A stretch of 5,726 nucleotides of DNA, from NCBI GenBank assembly GCA_963580245.1, contig CAUZJO010000205.1:1-5726 (forward strand). Direction: 5' to 3'. Every line of letters begins with the position of its first letter. The first letter of the stretch is position 1. Of this stretch, positions 1 to 5,726 are shown piece after piece. The notes below the pieces were generated by a model. The model worked only from the letters and a program-made list of their open reading frames with translations, did not search any database and had not been told where the DNA came from. This DNA comes from CAUZJO01 sp963580245 (GTDB lineage: Bacteria; Sumerlaeota; Sumerlaeia; MVZB01). A program made the position numbers and the translations under genes.

Positions 1-2
1 CG

Positions 3-221
3 AGCGAGCGCCACATCGGCACGCTCGACGCCGAAGGTGTCGCCCTGGTCGCCATCCAGGGGCTCTATGACGTGATGAAGGCCGAGCTTGAGGCGAAGGA
101 CACGCAAATCGAGGCGCTGGAGGCTCGCTTGGCGGCACTTGAAGGGGCCTCCCAGGCGGAGGAGCGTCCTTCGGTCGATGTCACTAACCTCGAAAAGAAG
201 TCGAACGTGGTGGAACGTTGA
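3..221 (+). CDS. C-terminal end of an S74 (intramolecular chaperone) fibre/surface protein, partial
   Basis: This is the last 72 codons of a + strand gene whose 5' part lies outside the window; the TGA is at 219-221. The visible protein begins SERHIGTLDAEGVALVAIQG and continues into LYDVMKAELEAKDTQIEALE, then a charged tail ending NVVER. The pattern H-I-G-x-x-D-A-E-G-V-A-L-x-A-I-Q-G-L-Y followed by a heptad-like coiled coil is what I know from the end of peptidase S74 / endosialidase chaperone domains. These trimerise tail fibres and bacterial surface adhesins and then cut themselves off. The self-cleavage Ser-Asp site would be upstream and is not visible. About 27 residues follow the coiled coil, a longer tail than the domain needs. 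GC and codon use match the right-hand repeat-protein gene and not the central hydrolase. The family call rests on this short end only, and the passenger domain is unknown. Confidence 0.72.
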   Translation, partial: SERHIGTLDAEGVALVAIQGLYDVMKAELEAKDTQIEALEARLAALEGASQAEERPSVDVTNLEKKSNVVER

Positions 222-266
222 CACCCCCACCCCCCTCCGTACGAAAAGGCAGGGGGGGGCGACATT

Positions 267-304
267 GCGGGACCCCCATTCTCGCATATTTTTTTTATTT
301 TTTT
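267..304 (+). terminator. Intrinsic terminator of the S74 gene
   Basis: Arms GCGGGA (267-272) and TCTCGC (280-285) pair over 6 bp with one G-T wobble around a 7-nt loop. A long T-rich run follows, with 8 T at 289-296, then A, then 7 T at 298-304. It lies 45 nt after the TGA at 219-221. A second possible stem lies just upstream, where CCCCCCT (230-236) can pair with AGGGGGG (251-257). The G-run can also pair with the C-run in the terminator loop (273-277), so the two structures could compete. Confidence 0.75.
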
Positions 305-566
305 ATTTCAATCCTGGCGGTCGGCCTCGGAGCACGCGGCCTAAATCGTGTCTGTGGCCCCAGGATCGCCGAACGCGGGCCGAGGCGAAGGTTGGGGCAC
401 GGTCGAGCCGAGAAGAACGATGCTGGGCACTGTAGGCGGTCTACAAGGCGGGTGGAAGGCCCACCAACTCATGTGCGTTAGCGTCATTCGGTAATTCCCG
501 TCCAGTGGTTCCGTTATCCAGGAACGGCATGTCCTCTTGGGGCAGGATTTGCGCCACGACGCCCTT

Positions 567-677
567 GTTGCCGTTCTTGAGGGCGCCTTTGTCGCCTTCA
601 TCGGACATTCCCCATTTAGACTACCGGTCGGGCGGCTTTCTTCCGATATGATCGGAATAGTCTTGCCGGTTGGGCCT
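567..677. repeat. Diverged direct repeat, copy A
   Basis: This segment aligns without gaps to 3665-3775 in the same orientation; by hand count 68 of 111 positions are identical. The best core on the + strand is TTCATC at 597-602 and ATTCCCCATTT at 607-617. Read in + frame 537, differences fall 17/9/17 on codon positions 1/2/3. Several are synonymous (GTC/GTG, TCT/TCG, GAT/GAC, GGA/GGG, ATA/ATT) or conservative (V/L, L/F, A/T), giving a shared pattern like V-A-x-x-x-G-x-x-x-x-F-I then S-P-F then D-M-x-G-I. Copy A is open in this frame. This may be an old coding relic, a conserved leader or a dispersed element; I do not recognise it. Confidence 0.6.
641..657. repeat. Perfect 7-bp inverted repeat, 3-nt loop
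   Basis: TTCCGAT (641-647) and ATCGGAA (651-657) are exact reverse complements around ATG. It lies inside repeat copy A and is not kept in copy B, so it is not the conserved part of that element. No T-run follows on either strand, so it is not an obvious terminator. Confidence 0.4.
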
Positions 678-697
678 GAGGTTAAGGATAAAGGATT

Positions 698-717
698 CCG
701 ATATTGTCCAATATCGG
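698..717. repeat. Perfect 9-bp inverted repeat, 2-nt centre
   Basis: CCGATATTG (698-706) and CAATATCGG (709-717) are exact reverse complements around TC. The motif CCGATAT also occurs in the palindrome at 641-657. On the + strand only four T follow (721-724). It could be a protein-binding palindrome or a weak hairpin; its function is unknown. Confidence 0.4.
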
Positions 718-919
718 GCCTTTTACCCCAACGAACCAACAGGACAGGGTTCAACCGCGATTTTCCATTTAACGCGTCCGAATCGAGATTTTGGAGCATC
801 AACTTGGTAATTGTAGACCGAATGAGGCCCGTTTCAAGAATTATTCTCCTCCGGACCCTTCTCCAGGGAGCATTTTGGCCTACCTTTTCCTCCACTTCTT
901 GAGTTCCACAACAGGCTGT

Positions 920-3616
920 TTATAGTTGTATCTTTATAAACGTGGGATAGTCCTTAATGAGCATCCCCCGAAATATGGTATTTTTACCCTCAACAGTAAA
1001 ATCGAGTTTCTGCTCAGTTCCATTGAAAATATCAATGACCCAGGCGTTCTGAGCCATATTCCCGGAAAAAGTAATATCGCTGTTTTCATCCACGTATCCG
1101 TCAAGATCACCAGTCTGCATCCATACCGCTAACATCTTTTCCGTTTCATCTCCATTGTCGAATGTAAAATGAAGGAAATCCTTGTTGTTTGAAAATATGA
1201 CGGGGAATTCCGACGGATAAAAATCATCGGTCACAGTCGCGACATTACGCCAGACGAAGTAACAGGCAGATGGCATCATTGGGACGACTGTTTGCGTCGG
1301 CCAAGTCCATCGAGAGAGAGACTGCGGATGAGCAAATCCAGTAAAATGAGGGTGACATGGGCCAGCCCCCATACCCATTCCGCTATGAAGCGTGGAACTA
1401 CGGGCATATCTTTTTGCCATCTGCATTTCGGTGACGAAACTTCCATCCCCAGGTGGCCCGGGGGGATAAGCCGCCCGTGCATAAATTTCAGTGGCATAGA
1501 ATTTACCTTTAAAGCCCATCTGCCGACATTCTTTTATGAAAGCTTTTAGTGCATCGGCGTATCGCTTATCCGGATAAAGTGTTGGATGCAGACCGATAGC
1601 GTCAATTTTTTCGGCGACACCCGGCTTAAGTGGATTCACACCACCACTAACATAATCCCAGCCCGATGGGACACTACCGTCCGGTCCTTCAAAATCATCC
1701 CCGAATATCGTCTTGCCACTCGCATCGAATACTTGAAAAGTGTCGAACGACTGCGGGGCCGAAATGTCTTGATATAATCCAACCGCGCCGGCATCATTAA
1801 TATATTTAATCGTATATGTTGTGGAGACTTGATTGCTACCATCCGAAGCAATGAAGGTTGCTTGTGGCCCCTTAATCTTGACCGTAAAATTAAGAACGTC
1901 ACCCGTCAGTCCCTCCATCTCAATAATTGGTCCGGTATAGACTATCGCTGAGGAGCCCTGTCCAGCGTTGCCGCCTGTTCGCTCGGCGATGTAAATATTG
2001 CCTCTGGCGGAATAGGTTGCCACAACATAATTGTCAGGGTCCTGGTATCTGAGCACGATCCCCGATTGCGGATAGTCTTCATAGCCGTTAAGATTTATCG
2101 CCTGTACATTGATCGTCCCATCCTTCATTTTCACTTCCGGCGCTACGACAAGCGTCTTATCGTTCACTGTCAACAGACGGCCATCGCGTACGCCGATCTC
2201 CAGCGGTTTACCCAATGCGGCCAAGACAGCATCGGTAAGGAAGCCTTCGGGACTTCCGAGCATAATCTTGGCATCAGGAGCAATATTCTTGATCACCTCA
2301 TACGTGGGATTAAAAATCTCATTGATATATTTCTCCGCTCCCAGTCGTCTCCGCCATTCATTACCAATTTCAAAATACTCCACCCTGTCTTTGAAATGCC
2401 GGACCATGTATTCCACATATCGCAGGTATCCTTCGAACATCTCGGGCGTTTCATTCACCATACCCGGCCAGTCATCATAGTTGTTGTTCACTTGGCGATA
2501 GCGTTCTTCTCGCCAGTTTGTTCTCCGGGGTGGATCAAGATAACGCCAGTTCCCTTTCCAGTCCAGAACCATGATCACATTGACACCGTTTCGCACGCAT
2601 TCTGTGATTGATTCGTCGGCTCTTGAATCAATTTCCAGTTTCCCTTTTTCAATTTCAACGTAATTCCATGTAAACGAACCATTGTCCGGACCGACGCGCA
2701 CCCACTTGTTTCCAAGATCATATTGCAGTGGTCCCCAAAGTGTGTCCTGAGTATAGCGGTCGCAAAGCCCGCTCAAAGAAGTTGAGGAGACGGTTACGCC
2801 TGAGCCGCGGGAAAGGAGGGCGAGGTTATTTCCATCCGGATCATGCACTTCCAGTTCCCCAATCGAAAAGGAGTGCCCCGCCATGGAAACCTGATCCGGA
2901 AAGTGTTTCGCGACGATCCATATCTGTTTGGCCAATCGTGGATCAAACTCAATGAGTGTGGCACCGGACTTGTTACCGTCGAGATCCTTTGTCTGGTATA
3001 CGGTTTCCCAATGCCATGCATCTCTGCTCAGTTTCACTTCCAGCTCTTTGGGTAGCGCTGTTCCGACACCCAAACGTTGCTGGTGGGGGAAGTTTCGGCT
3101 GCAAACCAAGGCCACCGACACCACGGTGGTCTCCTGCGGCAGGTCAATCCTGATCCATTCCGGTCTGGCATCGGTTAAATCCGGCGCAAACAGCGTGCTT
3201 CCCCAGCTGCACCAGACTGTATCAACATCACCGTCGATAAGATGAATGGGCAGAAACGGCTGACTGTCATTCCATGCCGTCCTGACTGTCATTTCATGCT
3301 CGGAACCGAGATAATTATGTTTGATTTCCCATGATTTTTTAGGTATGAACTTTTCAACCGGATTTGAGTTGCCCTCCTGCATGACAACACCTGGAAGCAG
3401 ATCAGGGCTGATGCTGTAAACATAATTGATGTGGTTAAACGAATACACAGGATGGCCGTCCACCATGGCTTCAATTGTTGCGTACTCTTCGATGCTTGGC
3501 GGTCCGGGTTTGGGTGTGGGTATAGCACCTGCGTCTGTTCCCCGGGCAAGGCTCCCGGATTCAATCATGACTATTGCCCAGCCAACGATTCTCATGAACT
3601 TTGCGGGACTTTTCAT
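920..3616 (-). CDS. Secreted GH39-like (clan GH-A) glycoside hydrolase with discoidin and inserted LamG-like domains
   Basis: This is a complete gene of 898 residues with TAA at 920-922. I chose the ATG at 3614-3616 because GAGGG lies 8 nt upstream and the product then starts MKSPAKFMRIVGWAIVMI, a short signal-peptide-like N-terminus. An in-frame ATG at 3637 would add 7 residues but has no ribosome site. Domains (numbered from the chosen Met): about 108-261 is a discoidin/F5-F8C-like carbohydrate-binding sandwich (IDGDVDTVWCSW, WIRIDLP, SIGELEV). About 300-471 is the first part of a TIM barrel (KWVRVG, NVIMVLDWKGNWRY, YFEIGNEW) with Glu420 of GNE as likely acid/base. About 472-663 is an inserted LamG-like sandwich. 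About 666-795 is the rest of the barrel (IDAIGLHPTLYPD, KFYATEIYA) with Glu710 as likely nucleophile. About 805-898 is a beta-rich end domain. The fold suggests a retaining enzyme on plant or algal polysaccharide, but the substrate cannot be read. The gene has lower GC than its flanks, which hints at transfer. Confidence 0.8.
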   Translation of the reverse strand: MKSPAKFMRIVGWAIVMIESGSLARGTDAGAIPTPKPGPPSIEEYATIEAMVDGHPVYSFNHINYVYSISPDLLPGVVMQEGNSNPVEKFIPKKSWEIKHNYLGSEHEMTVRTAWNDSQPFLPIHLIDGDVDTVWCSWGSTLFAPDLTDARPEWIRIDLPQETTVVSVALVCSRNFPHQQRLGVGTALPKELEVKLSRDAWHWETVYQTKDLDGNKSGATLIEFDPRLAKQIWIVAKHFPDQVSMAGHSFSIGELEVHDPDGNNLALLSRGSGVTVSSTSLSGLCDRYTQDTLWGPLQYDLGNKWVRVGPDNGSFTWNYVEIEKGKLEIDSRADESITECVRNGVNVIMVLDWKGNWRYLDPPRRTNWREERYRQVNNNYDDWPGMVNETPEMFEGYLRYVEYMVRHFKDRVEYFEIGNEWRRRLGAEKYINEIFNPTYEVIKNIAPDAKIMLGSPEGFLTDAVLAALGKPLEIGVRDGRLLTVNDKTLVVAPEVKMKDGTINVQAINLNGYEDYPQSGIVLRYQDPDNYVVATYSARGNIYIAERTGGNAGQGSSAIVYTGPIIEMEGLTGDVLNFTVKIKGPQATFIASDGSNQVSTTYTIKYINDAGAVGLYQDISAPQSFDTFQVFDASGKTIFGDDFEGPDGSVPSGWDYVSGGVNPLKPGVAEKIDAIGLHPTLYPDKRYADALKAFIKECRQMGFKGKFYATEIYARAAYPPGPPGDGSFVTEMQMAKRYARSSTLHSGMGMGAGPCHPHFTGFAHPQSLSRWTWPTQTVVPMMPSACYFVWRNVATVTDDFYPSEFPVIFSNNKDFLHFTFDNGDETEKMLAVWMQTGDLDGYVDENSDITFSGNMAQNAWVIDIFNGTEQKLDFTVEGKNTIFRGMLIKDYPTFIKIQL

Positions 3617-3624
3617 GGCATCAG

Positions 3625-3629
3625 CCCTC
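3625..3629 (-). promoter_or_regulatory. Ribosome binding site for the hydrolase
   Basis: GAGGG on the - strand lies 8 nt before the ATG at 3614-3616. It decides the start: the alternative ATG at 3635-3637 has no purine-rich site and would place this sequence inside the coding region. The site overlaps the TGA (3628-3630) of a short upstream open frame. Confidence 0.55.
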
Positions 3630-3664
3630 AACACCATTCAATTGAGATCGGCGTTACAAATCGC

Positions 3665-3775
3665 GTAGCTCTCTTCATGGGCACCTTACTCTGTTTCATC
3701 TGAGATTCCCCATTTGGATGTCCGGTGCCGGCTGTATCGTTTGACATGGCCGGGATTCTCCCTCCGACGGGGCCT
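3665..3775. repeat. Diverged direct repeat, copy B
   Basis: This is the partner of 567-677, offset by exactly 3098 nt and aligned without gaps. The strongest block is the 24 nt at 3699-3722 (21 of 24 identical to copy A), including ATTCCCCATTT at 3705-3715. The + frame that is open in copy A is interrupted here by TGA (3701-3703), so if it once coded this copy is broken. On the - strand it ends about 50 nt upstream of the hydrolase ATG, so it would be in the 5' leader or promoter region of that gene. Confidence 0.6.
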
Positions 3776-4088
3776 CTGAACGGCAACAGAATGCTCAATC
3801 TCGGCTGAAGGCGCAAGGGGAATCCTGGCCGGGGCCGAACGTTCGATACCCTGGCGGCCCATCGGGCCGTGACGGGGCTGGAATCGCGTTCCATCGTTTG
3901 GCCTTGGCCGCTCGTTGCCAGGTTCGGTCATCGGCCAGGGCATTCCTCCCCGCAACCCCGTTCACCGCGTATCGGGGGAGGGATCTGAGGGCCCATACCA
4001 CCAATGGGACCCAGCCTTGTTTACAGCGCTCCCCCAGCCAAAATCTCTACGGGCTTCTACTTGCGGACTTTGGCGACCGCGACAATTA

Positions 4089-4108
4089 CATCTGCGAAGA
4101 TGCAGATG
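4089..4108 (-). terminator. Hairpin downstream of the repeat-protein gene, possible terminator
   Basis: CATCTGC (4089-4095) and GCAGATG (4102-4108) form a perfect 7-bp stem with a 6-nt loop, about 40 nt past the TAG of the - strand gene. The - strand sequence after it is TAATTGTC, which lacks a real U-run. A classical intrinsic terminator is therefore only possible; it may instead protect a 3' end after other termination. Confidence 0.35.
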
Positions 4109-4147
4109 ACGAAGGACCTGAGCCCTCCTTTACGACCGTTGCCCCGC

Positions 4148-5725
4148 CTAGTCCACCAGATAGCCGCTCACCTTGATGGGGACGGCGGCTCCATCGAGTC
4201 GTTGACTGAAAATCTCCTGCTCCCCGTCGATCAGCGGCGCGACGTCCTCGATACCATACCAGACCACCAGGAACTCATTATCCGTGCTGTTCCAGGCCGC
4301 GTGGGGCTCGGCCGCGTTCGACGCGATATCCCCATCGGTTCCCATGTCGCTGATCCGTTCGTCGGGGCCGACCTCCGCTCCCGTCGCGCCTGCGACCACC
4401 TGAAAGAAGATTTCGAATTCGTTGTCAACCAGCGGCGCCGTGTCGTCGTCGCCCTGCCAAACCACCAGGTAGACGTTATCGGTGGCATTGTACGAAACGC
4501 TGGGGGAATAGGGGGAAAATAGGGTGCTTCCGTCCGTCGCTCCCATATCACTCAGACGCAGGTCTCCTCCGACCTCGGCCCCGGCGTCGCTGATCCGCTG
4601 GCCATAAATCTCGAATTCTCCATCAACCAGCGACCCGGTGTCGTCCTCGCCCTCCCAAACCACCAGGAATTCGTTGTCGGTCGCATTCCAGGCCACGTCC
4701 GGGTCTGTGGCGTCATAGAACGAATCCCCGTCGGGCCCCATGTCGCTGATGCGGAAATCGTTGGTTCCCGTCTCGATGCCGCCCGCCGTCAGGAGTTGAG
4801 CGAAGATTTCCCTCTCGTTGTCAACAAGCGGCGCCGTGTCGTCGTCGCCCTCCCAAGCCACCAGGTATAGATTGTTGGTCGCGTTCCAGGCCACGTCGGG
4901 GTAGCGGGCGTCATACGAGGCATTCCCGTCGCCGCCCATGTCGCTGATGCGGATGTCCGATCCGATCTCCGCCCCCGTCGCCCCGTCGATCAGTTGACCA
5001 AAGATCTCAAATTCGTTATCGACCAGCGACCCGGTGTCGTCGTCGCCAGACCAAACCACGAGGAATTCGTTGTCGGTCGCGTTCCAGGCCACGTCCGGCT
5101 CGCGGGCGTCATAGCCCGAATTCCCGTCGGGCCCCATGGCACTGATGCGGAAATCGTTGGTTCCCGTCTCGGCGCCGGTCGCCGTCAGCAGTTGACCGAA
5201 GATTTCGTACTCGCCGTCAACAAGCGGCGCCGTGTCGTCCTCGCCCTCCCAAACCACCAGGTATAGATTGTTGGTGGCGTTGTAGGCGACGCTGGGCTCG
5301 TAGGCGTCCAACGCGGTATTCCCATCGCCGCCCATGTCGCTGATGCGGATGTCCGATCCGATCTCCGCCCCCGTCGCCCCGTCGATCAGTTGACCATAGA
5401 TTTCGTATTCGTCATCAAGCGACCCGCTGGTGTCGTCGTCTGCCCACCAAACCACGAGGTACTCGTTGTCCGTGCTGTTATAGGCGACGCTGGGCATGGA
5501 GGCGTCATACAAGCCATTCCCGTCGCCGCCCATGTCGCTGATGCGAAAATCGTTGCTTCCGACTTCCGGGTCGATCGTGACGGGATAATCGGCGGCCATC
5601 AGATCGGCGGCACTCACGATGATGCGCGTCCGGGCGGCGGCGACCTCCATCCGCGCCTCCAGCGTGCGGCCCTGGGCGTCGTAGACGGTGACGTCGCCCA
5701 GCGCCACCTCGCCTTGCGCATCCCG
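4148..5725 (-). CDS. Acidic seven-repeat (beta-propeller-like) surface protein, 3' part
   Basis: The reading frame is open to the right edge, so the 5' end is missing; 525 residues and the TAG (4148-4150) are visible. The GTG at 5705-5707 is an internal codon, since the frame continues upstream as RDAQGE. The first ~57 residues (...GDVTVYDAQGRTLEARMEV... ending YPVTIDPEVGS) resemble a module I know from long secreted proteins of Planctomycetota and Deltaproteobacteria. Then come seven units of 65-71 residues with the pattern D-x-R-I-S-D-M-G-x-D-G, P-x-V-A-W/Y-N-x-T-D-N-E-F-L-V-V-W, D-D-D-T and E-x-E-I-F-G-Q. One hydrophobic strand set per unit and seven units fit a seven-bladed propeller; the Asp-rich loops could bind calcium. 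The protein ends eight residues after the last unit (KVSGYLVD), with no visible sorting signal or membrane anchor. Function is unknown; adhesion or polysaccharide binding is a guess. Confidence 0.75.
   Translation of the reverse strand, partial: RDAQGEVALGDVTVYDAQGRTLEARMEVAAARTRIIVSAADLMAADYPVTIDPEVGSNDFRISDMGGDGNGLYDASMPSVAYNSTDNEYLVVWWADDDTSGSLDDEYEIYGQLIDGATGAEIGSDIRISDMGGDGNTALDAYEPSVAYNATNNLYLVVWEGEDDTAPLVDGEYEIFGQLLTATGAETGTNDFRISAMGPDGNSGYDAREPDVAWNATDNEFLVVWSGDDDTGSLVDNEFEIFGQLIDGATGAEIGSDIRISDMGGDGNASYDARYPDVAWNATNNLYLVAWEGDDDTAPLVDNEREIFAQLLTAGGIETGTNDFRISDMGPDGDSFYDATDPDVAWNATDNEFLVVWEGEDDTGSLVDGEFEIYGQRISDAGAEVGGDLRLSDMGATDGSTLFSPYSPSVSYNATDNVYLVVWQGDDDTAPLVDNEFEIFFQVVAGATGAEVGPDERISDMGTDGDIASNAAEPHAAWNSTDNEFLVVWYGIEDVAPLIDGEQEIFSQRLDGAAVPIKVSGYLVD
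4151..5551 (-). repeat. Seven tandem ~198-nt coding repeats with a 396-nt higher-order period
   Basis: Units in reading order are 5551-5354, 5353-5156, 5155-4958, 4957-4760, 4759-4565, 4564-4364 and 4363-4151. The first four are exactly 66 codons each. Units 1 and 3 end ...GATGAEIGS, while units 2 and 4 contain NATNNLYLV and end ...ETGTN, so the real period there is two units (132 codons). The nucleotide stretches 4929-5000 and 5325-5396 are identical over 72 nt, which points to recent duplication or gene conversion. Units 6 and 7 are the most diverged. Confidence 0.85.
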
Positions 5726-5726
5726 C

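Larger units (their letters stand above)
305..919. other. Gene-poor region between S74 terminator and the hydrolase 3' end
   Basis: No convincing intact gene is seen here. GC falls from about 68% (361-420) and 62% (541-600) to about 50% (661-780) and 37-42% further right, so a composition border lies near 600. The stretch holds one copy of a diverged direct repeat (567-677) and two palindromes (641-657 and 698-717). The longest open frames are 341-895 on the - strand and 537-902 on the + strand (121 codons from a TTG). Neither has a good ribosome binding site or a family match that I recognise. The + frame may preserve a relic coding sequence because its reading is partly conserved in the second repeat copy. 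I see no clear U-rich terminator for the - strand hydrolase ending at 920. Confidence 0.6.
3617..4147. other. Intergenic region between the repeat protein and the hydrolase
   Basis: No gene here is well supported. The region contains repeat copy B (3665-3775), next to the hydrolase start, and a hairpin (4089-4108) behind the repeat-protein gene. GC jumps from about 48% (3661-3720) to about 63-65% (3721-3900). Short frames on both strands at 3686-4176 are rich in Arg, Pro and Gly, as expected for chance frames in GC-rich DNA. A hydrolase promoter should lie here, but I found no convincing -35/-10 pair. Confidence 0.55.

Noticed and set aside
441..608. 55-codon - strand frame starting MSDEGDKGALKNG, with protein-like composition
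   Set aside because: There is no proper ribosome site (GGGGA directly touches the ATG). It lies antisense to the equally conserved + frame of repeat copy A, and the equivalent frame in copy B hits TAA after five further codons. It remains possible but is not supported enough to annotate.
341..895. 184-codon - strand frame over the left intergenic region
   Set aside because: It is rich in Arg, Ser, Pro and Thr, has no domain, and crosses the composition border; it is a chance frame in GC-rich DNA.
2066..2611. 181-codon + strand frame
   Set aside because: It is entirely antisense to the barrel of the hydrolase, which has clear motifs (GNEW, LDWKGNWRY).
3628..3747. 39-codon - strand leader frame (MSNDTAGTGHPNGESQ...) ending over the hydrolase ribosome site, with GGAGGGAG upstream
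   Set aside because: The geometry would suit translational coupling. However, compared with copy A the substitutions in this frame are most frequent at the second codon position (10 of 23 over 22 codons), the opposite of a conserved coding sequence.
3686..4004. Overlapping - strand frames of 69 and 89 codons upstream of the hydrolase
   Set aside because: They are Arg/Pro-rich and overlap each other in different frames. The one ending at 3686 stops inside repeat copy B, and no family is recognisable.
4004..4522. 172-codon + strand frame with V-D-Q-R-R-type repeats
   Set aside because: It is the antisense shadow of the tandem-repeat gene; its periodicity simply mirrors the real repeats.
4148..5725. 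CRISPR array or non-coding satellite as explanation of the ~198-nt repeats
   Set aside because: The repeats are whole-codon multiples in one long open frame with conserved protein motifs and no short repeat/spacer structure.

Overview
The window reads as GC-rich bacterial chromosome carrying large secreted or surface proteins. Three real coding regions are visible. At the left edge, on the + strand, is the 3' end (to 221) of a phage-tail-like or surface fibre protein with a peptidase S74 (endosialidase-type intramolecular chaperone) C-terminus, followed by a good intrinsic terminator (267-304). In the middle, on the - strand, is a complete ~900-residue secreted carbohydrate-active protein (920-3616): a discoidin-like domain, a clan GH-A (GH39-like) barrel and a C-terminal beta domain. 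At the right edge, on the - strand, is the 3' part of a long acidic repeat protein (4148-5725) with seven ~66-residue units, probably a seven-bladed beta-propeller. The mix of S74 fibre, 'YPVTIDP' repeat protein and LamG-like/discoidin glycoside hydrolase resembles Planctomycetota or a related lineage, but that is an impression and not a phylogenetic result.

Layout: 1-221 fibre gene end; 222-304 terminator; 305-919 no convincing intact gene, but half of a diverged direct repeat (567-677) and two small palindromes; 920-3616 glycoside hydrolase (-); 3617-4147 mostly non-coding, with the second repeat copy (3665-3775) just upstream of the hydrolase start; 4089-4108 hairpin after the repeat-protein gene; 4148-5725 repeat protein (-).

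Two points deserve attention. First, the barrel is interrupted between its two presumed catalytic glutamates by a ~190-residue LamG-like beta-sandwich whose usual N-terminal segment lies at its C-terminal end, so it looks circularly permuted. Second, the hydrolase lies in a segment of lower GC (about 37-50% in the lines counted, against about 62-68% outside). Both edges of that segment coincide with the two copies of a 111-nt direct repeat (68/111 identical, no gaps), which suggests an acquired cassette or a dispersed conserved element. The two - strand genes point the same way but are separated by ~530 nt, a hairpin and a GC change, so they are probably not one operon. All three products look extracytoplasmic: a fibre, a polysaccharide-degrading or -binding enzyme, and a propeller repeat protein.
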